Notes under the pieces: generated by a model
Told to the model about the DNA's origin: nothing
Database searches by the model: none
Seen by the model: the letters and a program-made list of their open reading frames with translations, nothing else
Source of the DNA: [Haemophilus] felis
Lineage (GTDB): Bacteria; Pseudomonadota; Gammaproteobacteria; Enterobacterales; Pasteurellaceae
Length of the DNA stretch: 58,644 nucleotides
Assembly: GCA_002015125.1 (NCBI GenBank)
Contig: MUYB01000028.1
Coordinates: 1 to 58,644, forward strand
Direction: 5' to 3'
Made by a program: the position numbers and the translations under genes
Shown here: positions 19,720 to 28,980 of the stretch, piece by piece
Layout: each line of letters begins with the position of its first letter
Numbering within the stretch: position 1 is the first letter of the stretch

Positions 19720-21760
19720 TTCAATGATGAAAAAAGCTTTTTTAACTCAGGTTTTACTATTCCTTAATCTTCCTATATTTGCACAGGAGAATAGCATAAC
19801 GCCTGTAATACAATCACAGAGCGTTAATCAAGAAAAATCAATTACTTTAGAGCCAAACTGGCATGATCAACGCCAACTATTTCTTAAAATTCAACAATTG
19901 CTTCCCTATTCTGAGCAAACAAACGTCGCTTTGCTTATTTCGCAATTGCTAGAAAAAATCAAAGATTATCCGCTTTACCCTGAAGCTAAATTTCAGTTTT
20001 TAATCAAAAACAAGGCATTAGCTTTTGAAAACATTGAAGCCTTTGCACAGCAATATCCGCACATGACGGAGCAAATTAATCAGCTTACGCAACATTGGTT
20101 ATCACTGGCACAACAAACGCAAGATTGGCAAGCAATTCTACAACACCAAGGACAACTCCCAACCAATCTCCAAACGCAATGTGTTTTGTTACAGGCAAAC
20201 GGCGCTAAGCAGATCCGCAATAAGCAAGAACAAACCAACTGGACGCAACAAGTACAACAAATTTGGCTAACAGGCGATAATTTACCCACTAGTTGCAACG
20301 AAGTGGTGGAAAGCTGGCAAAAAGAAAATCTGAATGCAGCGCTCATTCAACAACGCGCGTTGTTGGCTTTCAGCAAAAATAACATCAAATTACTCAATCA
20401 ATTACGCACGTTAACCGTGCAATCCGATCTCATTCAATGGCTGGAAGAATTAATCAAAATACAGCAGCGACCAACACATTTGCTCTCTGAGCAATCTTGG
20501 TTTAACCCCGAAAACGCCCATTACCAAGCAGAAATCGCCCAAGCTATTTTTATTCAGCAAATGCCACAGATTATAAAAAAATCTGAGAAACCTAATCCGC
20601 AAGCACCTTTTGAATTTTATGCCAATCTTGCTAAATCGTTACAACTGGAAGAAAAACAAATTAGCGCGTGGAAAAAATTACTGATTAGTCAGCTTTTTGA
20701 TAATGAAGATCCACAGATTCAGCAATGGCGAGATGAAACTGTAATTCAGTTAAAAGAAGATTCGCTCACCGAGCGTCGCATTCGTCTTGCAATTCGCAAT
20801 AAAGAAGATTATGCCCGTTGGATAACCTTATTATCAGAAATAACCAAACAAAAAGATGAATGGCAATTTTGGCAAGCCAAACTTTGGCAAAAGCAAGGGG
20901 CGCTGGCGCCAGCGACAGTAATCTTTCAGCAGCTCAAATCGGGACGTGGATTTTATCCAATGCTAGCAAGCATGGAATTAAACCTCCCTTATCAACCGAA
21001 AATGCAAAACGCGATTCCAAATAGCGAAAATCATCTAGCACAGAATTTCGCACGCCCCTTAGCACGCGTGTCGGAATTTCGTTGGCTTGGTGATTATGCC
21101 AAAATGAATAAAGAATGGAAAAAGTTGCTGGAACAAGGTGATTTCAATCATAAATTGCAATTAGCGCACTACGCACAGCAACACCAATGGTTTGATTTAG
21201 CGGTGGATGCCACTATTCAAGCCAAAGCTTGGGATTATCTTGCCTTGCGCCTGCCTAATGCTTATTTAGATTTTTTTGATATTCACTTAGCAGGCAAACC
21301 TATCAGTCGAACCTTTGCTATGGCGCTAGCAAGACAAGAAAGTGCATGGAAAACCTATGTGTCTTCCTCTGCTAATGCCAAAGGGCTAATGCAATTATTG
21401 CCAAGCACCGCTAAACAGACCGCACAGCAAGCAAAACTACCCTACCGACAAGAAGCACAACTGCTTGATCCTTTTGATAATATTATGCTCGGCACAACAC
21501 ACCTCAGCCAGCTTTACCAAAAATATGGCAATAACCGCGTATTAATCGCTGCCGCCTATAACGCAGGTTCTCATCGTGTGGATCAATGGTTAACAGGTTC
21601 TAATGGAAAATTAAGTTTAGCGGAATTTGTGGCTTCAATTCCTTTTTTTGAAACCCGTGGCTATGTGCAAAATGTATTGACTTATGATGCCTATTATCAA
21701 ATATTACAACAGCAACCGCAGATGCTGTTAAATCCGCAAGAATCACAACGTTTATATTAA
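19712..21760 (+). CDS. slt: Soluble lytic murein transglycosylase
   Basis: Periplasmic muramidase that cleaves peptidoglycan glycan strands to 1,6-anhydro products, 682 residues (E. coli Slt70 is 645). A signal peptide (MMKKAFLTQVLLFLNLPIFAQ) leads into a long helical superhelix. The C-terminal catalytic domain has E543 in ALARQESAWK, followed by SSANAKGLMQLLPSTAK and the AAYNAGSHRV motif. I take the ATG at 19712, overlapping the yggS stop; the ATGs at 19724 and 19727 are alternatives. trpR follows after 20 bp, the slt-trpR arrangement seen in relatives. Confidence 0.95.
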   Translation: MSSSMMKKAFLTQVLLFLNLPIFAQENSITPVIQSQSVNQEKSITLEPNWHDQRQLFLKIQQLLPYSEQTNVALLISQLLEKIKDYPLYPEAKFQFLIKNKALAFENIEAFAQQYPHMTEQINQLTQHWLSLAQQTQDWQAILQHQGQLPTNLQTQCVLLQANGAKQIRNKQEQTNWTQQVQQIWLTGDNLPTSCNEVVESWQKENLNAALIQQRALLAFSKNNIKLLNQLRTLTVQSDLIQWLEELIKIQQRPTHLLSEQSWFNPENAHYQAEIAQAIFIQQMPQIIKKSEKPNPQAPFEFYANLAKSLQLEEKQISAWKKLLISQLFDNEDPQIQQWRDETVIQLKEDSLTERRIRLAIRNKEDYARWITLLSEITKQKDEWQFWQAKLWQKQGALAPATVIFQQLKSGRGFYPMLASMELNLPYQPKMQNAIPNSENHLAQNFARPLARVSEFRWLGDYAKMNKEWKKLLEQGDFNHKLQLAHYAQQHQWFDLAVDATIQAKAWDYLALRLPNAYLDFFDIHLAGKPISRTFAMALARQESAWKTYVSSSANAKGLMQLLPSTAKQTAQQAKLPYRQEAQLLDPFDNIMLGTTHLSQLYQKYGNNRVLIAAAYNAGSHRVDQWLTGSNGKLSLAEFVASIPFFETRGYVQNVLTYDAYYQILQQQPQMLLNPQESQRLY

Positions 21761-21780
21761 GTTCAATAGGAAGGTAAATC

Positions 21781-22095
21781 ATGTATATCAGTCGTAATCC
21801 CGAACAATGGAATGCTTTTGTTGAAATCTTACGCACTGCTTTTGAGCAAGGCAAAGAACAAGAACTCCTAACTTTGTTATTAACCGCTGATGAAAGAGAT
21901 GCCCTCGGTCTGCGTTTGCAAATCGTTAAACAGCTTCTTGAGAAAAATATCCCACAACGAGAAATTCAACAAAACCTCAACACCAGTGCAGCAACTATTA
22001 CTCGCGGTTCAAATATGATCAAAATGATGCCTCCCGATTTTATGCAGTGGATACAAGAAAAACTCAAACAAGAACAATCAAATCAAGAGCAGTAA
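21781..22095 (+). CDS. trpR: Trp operon repressor
   Basis: Tryptophan-dependent repressor, 104 residues. The all-helical TrpR fold is recognisable from the LLTLLLTADERDALGLRLQIVKQLL region and the helix-turn-helix NIPQREIQQNLNTSAATITRGSNMIK. The ATG has AGGAAGG upstream. It ends a yggS-slt-trpR unit closed by a terminator at 22101-22132. In several relatives mtgA follows trpR; here it is replaced by a gene-free stretch carrying an IS605-type relic. Confidence 0.97.
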   Translation: MYISRNPEQWNAFVEILRTAFEQGKEQELLTLLLTADERDALGLRLQIVKQLLEKNIPQREIQQNLNTSAATITRGSNMIKMMPPDFMQWIQEKLKQEQSNQEQ

Positions 22096-22100
22096 AAAAG

Positions 22101-22132
22101 AAAATCCATTGACTCAAAATCAATGGATTTTT
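22101..22132 (+). terminator. Terminator of trpR
   Basis: An 11-bp stem AAATCCATTGA / TCAATGGATTT is followed by T residues, six bases after the trpR stop. Confidence 0.85.
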
Positions 22133-22183
22133 ACTCTATGAAACAGCATACAACTACTGTTTTAATTAATTAATTTTCTTCCC

Positions 22184-22432
22184 TTGACATCCTCCCCACC
22201 CTAAAGGATGGAGATTCCTACCAGCTCCCACGTTTTGCGTGGGCTACTCTCGGTGGGTTCTTGTTGCTGACCGCTATTGCGGTTCACTTCACAAGCTCTG
22301 CGGACGTGTCCCGCCCTGATTTTGCCGTCATTGAGAAAGCCTAAGCATATCTCTGTTGGCAAAAAGATTGTACCTGATCTTGTGCCTTATATCCACACCC
22401 TAAAGGACGTGGTTTTACGGCACAGCTGATAA
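22184..22432 (-). mobile_element. IS200/IS605-type deletion derivative (MITE-like) with omegaRNA-like right end
   Basis: This gene-free stretch of about 250 bp has the ends of an IS200/IS605 element. On the minus strand the left side holds a subterminal hairpin (22393-22412, CCAC...CCTAAAGG...GTGG on plus). The right side holds two hairpins: 22227-22243 (CCCACG/CGTGGG) and 22196-22211 (CCA.CC-TAAA-GG.TGG). It ends in TCAA at 22184-22187, the typical right-end cleavage sequence. Between them a frame on the minus strand (ending TAG at 22201-22203) resembles the extreme C-terminus of TnpB (RACEVN..SGQQQEPTES). No tnpA and no tnpB core are present. The left boundary is uncertain by about 10 bp. 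Confidence 0.75.
22201..22317 (-). pseudogene. Remnant of tnpB 3' end
   Basis: About 38 codons resembling the C-terminal tail of TnpB lie in frame up to a TAG inside the right-end hairpin. The RuvC and zinc-finger core is absent and the frame upstream does not look like TnpB. In intact elements this segment overlaps the omegaRNA scaffold, so the conserved part may be RNA rather than protein. Confidence 0.5.
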
Positions 22433-22534
22433 ATTTTTTCATTTTATTTTATATTTCTTCTTTTCTTCTCCATTTATAGTTTATATTCCATAAATAACCA
22501 AAAAAAGATTTTTTATATCAAAAAACCAGAGAAA

Positions 22535-22601
22535 TTTAGTGAATAACACTAAATCGGCTATTTTTTAGCAACTTGACCGATATTTTTAAATAAGAGATAG
22601 T
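22535..22601 (+). promoter_or_regulatory. Promoter and inverted repeat upstream of Nramp-like gene
   Basis: A -35 TTGACC (22573-22578), a 17-bp spacer and -10 GATAGT (22596-22601) lie about 58 bp before the start codon. Just upstream is a perfect 7-bp inverted repeat, TTTAGTG-N5-CACTAAA (22535-22553), that could bind a metal or other regulator. The rest of 22433-22658 shows nothing. Confidence 0.5.
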
Positions 22602-22658
22602 GCAAAAATCTTATGTTTTAAAACAGACTCATCAGAATAAAAATAAAGGAAAAGTATT

Positions 22659-23927
22659 ATGAATGAACAGAATCAACAAATTGAATCTTCTAAGTGGAAA
22701 TCAAAATTTTCTGCCTTAGGTCCTGGTATCTTAATGGCCTCTGCCGCTGTTGGCGGTTCGCACATTATCGCCTCCACACAAGCAGGCGCTATTTATGGTT
22801 GGCAATTAGCTATTATCATTATTTTGGTTAATTTATTTAAATACCCATTCTTCCGTTTTGGCTCGCAATACACTTTAGACTATGGCGAGACCTTACTACA
22901 AGGCTATCTCAAAAAAGGCAAAATCTATTTATGGATTTTCTTTTTATTAAATGTTTTCGCAACGGTGATAAATACCGCAGCTGTGGGGTTATTAAGTGCA
23001 GCAATTTTAACTTTTGTACTACCAATTCAAGTGCCTGTACCTACGCTGAGTTTTGTCATCATCACTGTAAGCACTGCTATTTTGTTATTTGGTAAATACC
23101 GCCTATTAGACAGTTTATCGAAGATCATTATGATTGCATTAACGGTAACAACCGTTAGCGCCGTAATCGTTGCTTTGAGTAGAAATGGCATACAGGGTGT
23201 AGCACCAACAGATTATATTAGCGCTTCACCATGGAATTTGAGTGCTTTAGCCTTCCTTGTTGCTTTAATGGGTTGGATGCCAGCACCAATTGAAATATCG
23301 GCCATCAACTCTATGTGGGTTATTGCTAAACGCCGTTTAACAAAAGTGAGCTATAGCGACGGTATCTGGGATTTTAATGTGGGCTACATTGGCACAGCTA
23401 TATTAGCTCTTGTGTTCCTTGCTTTAGGCGCATTAGTTCAATATGGCTCAGGGGAAACTGTGCAAATGGTCGGCGGTAAATACATCGCACAATTAATTAA
23501 TATGTATGCTTCAACTATTGGTGATTGGGCAAGAGGTTTAATTGCGTTCATTGCATTTATGTGTATGTTTGGCACAACCATTACGGTAATCGACGGCTAC
23601 TCTCGTAGCAATGTAGAAAGTTTGCGTTTAATTTTAGGTAAAAAAGAAAGCTCACCAACAACCTTAAATATTGCAATGTTATTTGCTGCGCTCTCAGGTT
23701 TAGCCATTATTTTCTACTTTAATAACGCCGTTGGCCCGATGTTAAAATTTGCCATGATCGCATCTTTTGTTTCTACGCCAATATTTGCCTACTTAAATTT
23801 AGCTTTGGTATTAAAAGGCGAACATAAAGTGAAAGGCGGATTATTATGGTTATCTTTAATTGGATTAATGTATTTATCAGGATTTGCTATTTTGTTCATC
23901 TTACAGCAAGCAGGTTTATTAAATTAA
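22659..23927 (+). CDS. Nramp-superfamily transporter with non-canonical metal site
   Basis: Inner-membrane protein of 422 residues with about 11 hydrophobic segments and the Nramp layout. The first span reads GPGILMASAAVGGSH (21-35), where canonical proton/Mn transporters have GPG...DPGN. The sixth span reads GWMPAPIEIS (205-214), where they have MPH. The Asp, Asn and His contacts expected for transition metals are therefore missing. It belongs with the Nramp-like branch whose substrate is not Mn/Fe; Mg2+ is known for one relative group, but I cannot assign it. Start ATG has AAAGGA upstream. Monocistronic, closed by a bidirectional terminator. Confidence 0.8.
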   Translation: MNEQNQQIESSKWKSKFSALGPGILMASAAVGGSHIIASTQAGAIYGWQLAIIIILVNLFKYPFFRFGSQYTLDYGETLLQGYLKKGKIYLWIFFLLNVFATVINTAAVGLLSAAILTFVLPIQVPVPTLSFVIITVSTAILLFGKYRLLDSLSKIIMIALTVTTVSAVIVALSRNGIQGVAPTDYISASPWNLSALAFLVALMGWMPAPIEISAINSMWVIAKRRLTKVSYSDGIWDFNVGYIGTAILALVFLALGALVQYGSGETVQMVGGKYIAQLINMYASTIGDWARGLIAFIAFMCMFGTTITVIDGYSRSNVESLRLILGKKESSPTTLNIAMLFAALSGLAIIFYFNNAVGPMLKFAMIASFVSTPIFAYLNLALVLKGEHKVKGGLLWLSLIGLMYLSGFAILFILQQAGLLN

Positions 23928-23984
23928 TCCGATACAAATAAAAGTCTAAGCCTTAAAATTTAAACTGAGCATATATAACCGAAC

Positions 23985-24020
23985 AAAAAAACCGAATTAT
24001 TTTTTCTAATTCGGTTTTTT
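23985..24020. terminator. Bidirectional terminator
   Basis: A 14-bp A/T-flanked stem (AAAAAACCGAATTA / TAATTCGGTTTTTT) lies between the convergent Nramp-like and NCS2 genes. It has T-runs on both strands and serves both. Confidence 0.9.
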
Positions 24021-24024
24021 ATAT

Positions 24025-25332
24025 CTATTTTTGATATACCTTTTCTTGATCTTGCGGTAGCACTAAATTAAGAATTAACGCAAGTAATGAACCGACGGTG
24101 ATACCTGAACCAAAAATCTCCTTAAAGAAACTTGGTAATTTATCGAGTAATTCAGGTCGAGTGGTTACCGCTAATCCACAACCAATAGAAACAGCAATAA
24201 TTAAACCATTACGTTTGCTACGTTCCACTTTATCCAACATTTGAATCCCCGCAGCGATAATCATCGCAAACATAACTAATCCAGCACCACCTAATACTGG
24301 CATTGGAATAGATACGATTAGCGCGCCGAATATAGGAAATACGCCAGCCAATACTAACAATACGCCCATAATAGTTACCACATAGCGACTAGCAACGCCT
24401 GTAAGTGAAATAACACCGATGTTTTGTGAGAAAGAAGAGAAAGGAGTAGTGGACATTATCGCGGCTAAAGCTGAGCCTAAACCGTCGCATAGCACGCCAC
24501 CACGCAGATGCTTGCCTGTAATTTCCGTTTGAGTAGCATTACCAAGCGCAAGGAAGTTACCGCTAGACTCTACAATAGTAACTAAATAAGCAATACTCAT
24601 ACCGATAATTCCTGAAATTGGAAAAGCAAAACCAAAATGTAGCGGTTGAGGTAAAGCAAATAATTCAGCATTTTGAATATTATCAAAATTAATCCAACCC
24701 AAGAATAAGGCAGCCATATAACCCACTAGCATACCAATCACAATCGCAGCGGAAGAAAATATGCCTTTCCCCCATTGCACTAATACAACCACGATCACAA
24801 GTACAAAACTTGCCATAGCAAGATTAGCAGGATCTGCATAATGAGGATCTGTTTTTTGCCCACCAGCGAACCAGTCCACCGCCACAGGAATCAAGCTTAG
24901 CCCGATCATCATGACCACAACTCCCGTTACCACAGGTGGAAATAATTTCCGCACATGTGGCATAAAGAAGCTACCAATAATCATCACTAAAGAGCCAACG
25001 AGAGAAGAACCTAAAATACCCGCAACGCCATGCTCGCTAAAACCAATAGCTAACGCCGCTGCCACAAAAGTAAAACTAGTCCCCATAACACTTGGTAAAC
25101 GTAAACCAATTGGACCGATTCCTTGGCATTGAATAATAGTTACAATGCCTGAAACTAATAACGCCGCGTTCACTAGAATAATGGTATCGCTAGTAGGAAG
25201 CTGTAATACATTCCCCAATACAAGTGGTACAGCAATGATGCCCCCAAGAGCAGCGAGAAGATGTTGAGCAGCAAGAAGAAGAGTTAAGCCAAATGGAGGT
25301 TTTGAATCTACTGGATAAAGTAATTTTTGCAT
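24025..25332 (-). CDS. NCS2-family xanthine/uric acid permease
   Basis: Nucleobase-cation symporter of 435 residues with about 14 spans. The signatures QHLLAALGGIIAVPLVL and RLPSVMGTSFTFVAAALAIG near the N-terminus, VTIVESSGNFLALGNATQTEITGKHLRGG, and PFSSFSQNIGVISLTGVASR favour the xanthine/urate (XanP/UacT/PbuX) branch rather than uracil (UraA). Proton symport is expected from the family. Transcribed alone, convergent with the Nramp-like gene. The 222 bp upstream (25333-25554) contain no gene that I can see. Confidence 0.88.
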   Translation of the reverse strand: MQKLLYPVDSKPPFGLTLLLAAQHLLAALGGIIAVPLVLGNVLQLPTSDTIILVNAALLVSGIVTIIQCQGIGPIGLRLPSVMGTSFTFVAAALAIGFSEHGVAGILGSSLVGSLVMIIGSFFMPHVRKLFPPVVTGVVVMMIGLSLIPVAVDWFAGGQKTDPHYADPANLAMASFVLVIVVVLVQWGKGIFSSAAIVIGMLVGYMAALFLGWINFDNIQNAELFALPQPLHFGFAFPISGIIGMSIAYLVTIVESSGNFLALGNATQTEITGKHLRGGVLCDGLGSALAAIMSTTPFSSFSQNIGVISLTGVASRYVVTIMGVLLVLAGVFPIFGALIVSIPMPVLGGAGLVMFAMIIAAGIQMLDKVERSKRNGLIIAVSIGCGLAVTTRPELLDKLPSFFKEIFGSGITVGSLLALILNLVLPQDQEKVYQK

Positions 25333-25554
25333 AACAAATTTACAAGGAAGTTAAAAAAGAAGGCGGAATTATATTCTTTTTCCAAATCAAGGGAAACGTT
25401 TGCGTTAAATATTTTACAGAATAAAAACCTAAATCGCCTTGCTTAATGAAGGCAACGAGTCAATGGAGAAGAGCATAATATTGATGAAAAAGCTATAAGA
25501 TTGCTCCCCCTTCACCTTAAGAAGAAGGAGGAGAAAATAAAGGAAGTTAGTTTT

Positions 25555-26355
25555 CTATTTAAAATCCGCAGGCAAACAAGGTTGGATTTTATTCAGCATT
25601 TCTTTAATTGCTCGAGCAGAACCCGCTACGATATGACCAGCTGTTAAATAACTATGACCAGCATAGAAATCACAGACTAAACCACCCGCTTCACGCACGA
25701 TTAAATCACCTGCAGCAACATCCCAAGCTTTTACCGCCATTTCAAAATAACCATCTACTCGATTTGCCGCCACATAGCATAAATCTAGTGCTGCCGATCC
25801 TAAACGACGGAAATCCGCACAATCTGCAGATAAGCTACTCATTATGGCAAATTGAACTGGCATAAGTTGTACTTGTTTAAATGGGAAACCTGTTGTAAGA
25901 ATCGTGCCTTTCAGATCACGAAGGGATTCAACGCGTAAGCGCGTGTCATTCAATTTAGCGCCTTCACCACGCACCGCGGTAAATAGTTCATTACGGATAG
26001 GATCGTAAACCACACCAACTTCTGTACGACCTTTGACACGAATGGCAATGGACACTGAGAAATGCGGTAAACCTTTGATGAAATTTGTCGTACCATCTAG
26101 TGGATCAATCACCCATTGAACATCATTTTCTTTTCCTACTAACGCACCACTTTCCTCCGTGATAATCGTATGTTCAGGATAAGATTTCCTGATCACCTCG
26201 ACTATTGCATCTTCCGAAGCTTTATCTACGTTAGTTACATAATCATTCACACTTTTTAATGTAGTTTGGATTTCATCGCGGCGTTCATAACCTTTAATAA
26301 TTATATTGCCCGCTTTTCGTGCCGCACGAATTGCGATATTTAACATTGGATTCAT
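25555..26355 (-). CDS. suhB: Inositol-1-monophosphatase family protein SuhB
   Basis: Mg-dependent phosphatase of 266 residues. In enterobacteria SuhB also joins the rRNA antitermination complex. Metal and substrate motifs are TEESGALVG (Glu), WVIDPLDGTTNFIKGLPHF and WDVAAGDLIVREAGG. The N-terminus MNPMLNIAIRAARKAGN closely matches E. coli SuhB. It is divergent from tldD, sharing a 158-bp intergenic region. Confidence 0.96.
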   Translation of the reverse strand: MNPMLNIAIRAARKAGNIIIKGYERRDEIQTTLKSVNDYVTNVDKASEDAIVEVIRKSYPEHTIITEESGALVGKENDVQWVIDPLDGTTNFIKGLPHFSVSIAIRVKGRTEVGVVYDPIRNELFTAVRGEGAKLNDTRLRVESLRDLKGTILTTGFPFKQVQLMPVQFAIMSSLSADCADFRRLGSAALDLCYVAANRVDGYFEMAVKAWDVAAGDLIVREAGGLVCDFYAGHSYLTAGHIVAGSARAIKEMLNKIQPCLPADFK

Positions 26356-26513
26356 TTTTCCACCAGATTTTAAAGAACAAAAGAAGCTCGCATTATAGGC
26401 AACTCATTTCAAAATAGCGAGCAGAATTTTGTATAAGTTTAATTTTCAAAATTAAAAAAATCCCCTACAATACCGCCAATTTTTTTCACAAATAAAAGAG
26501 CCAATCCTCAAAT

Positions 26514-27962
26514 ATGATTAATGCTGTTACTCAAAATTTACTCACTCCAAGCAATCTCAGCTTAAAGGATCTCCAAAATACATTTAACTTGCTAGAACAT
26601 CGTCAAATTGATTATGCCGATTTGTATTTCCAATTAAGCCAGGATGAAAACTGGGTTTTAGAAGACGGTATTATCAAAGAAGGTGGCTTTCATATTGACC
26701 AGGGTGTCGGTGTGCGCGCGGTCAGTGGCGAGAAAACAGGTTTTGCTTATGCGGACCAAATCAATCTTCTTAATCTGCAACAATGCGCAGCGGCGGTAAA
26801 AGGCATTGCACAAGTCAGCCAGAATAGTTTTTCCCAAGCAAATGTGCTTAGCGCCGTTAATGCTATTCAGCGTTACCCAAGTATTAACCCCTTAGAAAGT
26901 TTAAGCAAAGAGAAAAAAATCGCCTTATTACATTTGGTGGATAAAGTTGCTCGTAACGCCGATCCTCGTGTTATTCAGGTATCCGCAAGTTTGAGTTCGG
27001 TGTATGAAGAAATGCTTATCGTCGCTACTGATGGTACACTTGCTGCGGATATTCGTCCATTGGTGCGATTATCTATTTCTGTTTTAGTAGAGAAAGACGG
27101 AAAGCGTGAACGTGGTAGCGCCGGTGCAGGCGGTCGTTTCGGTTTGGATTGGTTCTTTGAATCAGAAAATGGTGAAATTCGCGCTGCTCATTTTGCGCAA
27201 GAGGCGGTCCGTCAAGCTATAGTAAATCTTGGTGCTATCGCCGCCCCCGCAGGATTAATGCCGGTTGTTCTTGCTGCTGGTTGGCCGGGCGTGCTGCTAC
27301 ATGAGGCTGTAGGACATGGTTTAGAAGGTGATTTTAATCGTAAAGGCAGCTCAATTTTTAGCGGTAAAATTGGAGAGCAAGTAACTTCCCCACTTTGCAC
27401 TATCGTCGATGACGGTACGTTACCAAATCGACGAGGATCCATTACCGTCGATGATGAAGGGGTTCCAAGTCAATGTAATGTATTAATTCAAGAGGGTATT
27501 TTGCAAGGCTATATGCAAGATAAAATGAATGCGCGATTAATGGGAATGAAACCCACAGGAAATGGTCGTCGAGAGTCTTATGCTCACTTACCAATGCCAA
27601 GAATGACAAATACCTATATGCTTGCAGGTAAAAGTCAATTTGAAGATCTCATCGCTTCTGTGGAACAGGGCATTTATGCACCTCATTTTGGAGGCGGCCA
27701 AGTAGATATTACTTCAGGTAAATTTGTGTTTGCTATGTCAGAAGCCTATTTAATCGAAAAAGGGAAAATTACCAAACCAGTTAAAGGCGCGACATTAATT
27801 GGTAGCGGTATTGAAGTTATGCAAAATATTTCTATGGTTGCCGATAAAATGGAATTAGACCATGGTGTTGGTACTTGTGGCAAGGAAGGCCAAAGTATGC
27901 CTGTAGGTATCGGTCAACCCGCATTGAAAATCGATCAAATTACCGTCGGCGGTACGAACTAA
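26514..27962 (+). CDS. tldD: Metalloprotease TldD
   Basis: Zinc metallopeptidase of 482 residues. With TldE/PmbA it processes modified peptides and degrades unfolded substrates. The active-site motif HEAVGH (HExxxH, 263-268) lies in [15 protein letters not shown], and the conserved C-terminal region [27 protein letters not shown] follows. The partner pmbA is not in the window. Length is as in E. coli (481). Confidence 0.97.
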   Translation: MINAVTQNLLTPSNLSLKDLQNTFNLLEHRQIDYADLYFQLSQDENWVLEDGIIKEGGFHIDQGVGVRAVSGEKTGFAYADQINLLNLQQCAAAVKGIAQVSQNSFSQANVLSAVNAIQRYPSINPLESLSKEKKIALLHLVDKVARNADPRVIQVSASLSSVYEEMLIVATDGTLAADIRPLVRLSISVLVEKDGKRERGSAGAGGRFGLDWFFESENGEIRAAHFAQEAVRQAIVNLGAIAAPAGLMPVVLAAGWPGVLLHEAVGHGLEGDFNRKGSSIFSGKIGEQVTSPLCTIVDDGTLPNRRGSITVDDEGVPSQCNVLIQEGILQGYMQDKMNARLMGMKPTGNGRRESYAHLPMPRMTNTYMLAGKSQFEDLIASVEQGIYAPHFGGGQVDITSGKFVFAMSEAYLIEKGKITKPVKGATLIGSGIEVMQNISMVADKMELDHGVGTCGKEGQSMPVGIGQPALKIDQITVGGTN

Positions 27963-27975
27963 GAAATAAAAAACA

Positions 27976-28008
27976 AGGGGGCTTTAGCTACCATTAAAAA
28001 AGCCCTCT
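27976..28008 (-). terminator. Likely terminator of the Ni/Co-type transporter gene
   Basis: A 10-bp stem AGGGGGCTTT / AAAGCCCTCT (one G-T pair) has a T-rich tail on the minus strand. One arm overlaps the last codons of the transporter gene. Confidence 0.5.
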
Positions 28009-28980
28009 GCTCCCTTGATTTAATAGCGTGCCATAAAACAAACTAACAGCAAAAAACATAAGTATAGCGCCCGCTGCAAATCTTGCTAACACACCTGCAT
28101 ACTGTTTCCAATCCTTTGAAGAATCATACCAATGACCTAAATGAATAGCAGAATTTCTTGCATAACGGACCAATAAACCAAATGCGCTTAAAGTTATCCC
28201 TGTTCCCAAGGACATCGCTAAAGTTGCCACAATGCCCCACCAATACAAATCTAGCATATAAGCAAGAAATAAAATGAAAATCGCACCTGAACAAGGACGC
28301 ATACCAATGGTTAAAATTAAGAAAAATTGATCTTTAACGCTTGCTGCGCGATCAAGTTGCTGTTGATTTGGTAAATGCTGATGCCCACATTCACATTGCT
28401 GTTCTCCTTGAAATGTGGAAGCGCTCTTTCCTACTCTAAAAGCGCTCTGAGGCTGCAAACTCAGCCCTTTGATTTGAATTTTAGGTTTACTTAAACCTTT
28501 ATAAAATTTTCTTATACTTTGATAACACCACAATAAACCAAGTATAAACAACATTAAAAAAGCAACCCGCTCCAACCAAAGCTGGCTTAATTTGAAATAG
28601 TTCGAAGAGACATTAAGTAACACCACTAAAATAGAGGTAGCGCCGATAGCCACTATTCCCTGCATAAGAGAAGATAGCAAAGTGAGACGAATACAATTAT
28701 TAAATTGGCTGGAATGGGTTGATAAATAAGTTCCAATCACAAATTTTCCATGTCCTGGACCTATGGCGTGTAATACGCCGTAAGCAAAACTTAACAGAAT
28801 AAGAAGCAGGCCTGCACGAAAAGAATCTTGCTGAATTTCACGCAAATAAAAAGATAATAATTGGTTGAAATCTCGTTGCCATAATGCCGTTTTTACAAAT
28901 AAATAAGGGAATAAAAAATAACCAGTAAAAACACATAGAAGCAAGATAATGAAAAGGACAAGAGGAGATTTTAATCGCAT
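27994..28980 (-). CDS. Nickel/cobalt transporter family membrane protein (HI1248-like)
   Basis: Polytopic membrane protein of 328 residues with the NiCoT/RcnA-type motif HAIGPGHGKFVIGTYL (71-86) and a second conserved GMRPCSGAIFILFLAYML. A cytoplasmic loop carries CECGHQH (196-202), a likely metal-binding cluster. Its start overlaps the end of the DUF1007 gene by 10 bp, so they form a unit. Such pairs are predicted to move Ni, Co or Zn across the inner membrane; direction and metal are not settled by sequence. Confidence 0.87.
   Translation of the reverse strand: MRLKSPLVLFIILLLCVFTGYFLFPYLFVKTALWQRDFNQLLSFYLREIQQDSFRAGLLLILLSFAYGVLHAIGPGHGKFVIGTYLSTHSSQFNNCIRLTLLSSLMQGIVAIGATSILVVLLNVSSNYFKLSQLWLERVAFLMLFILGLLWCYQSIRKFYKGLSKPKIQIKGLSLQPQSAFRVGKSASTFQGEQQCECGHQHLPNQQQLDRAASVKDQFFLILTIGMRPCSGAIFILFLAYMLDLYWWGIVATLAMSLGTGITLSAFGLLVRYARNSAIHLGHWYDSSKDWKQYAGVLARFAAGAILMFFAVSLFYGTLLNQGSRGLF

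Noticed and set aside
24025..25332. Assignment as UraA uracil permease
   Set aside because: The GTSFTFV and FSQNIGVISLTGV motifs fit the xanthine/urate branch better.
25333..25554. Possible small gene or RNA between suhB and the NCS2 permease
   Set aside because: No ORF with a start site and no hairpin with a T-run was found.
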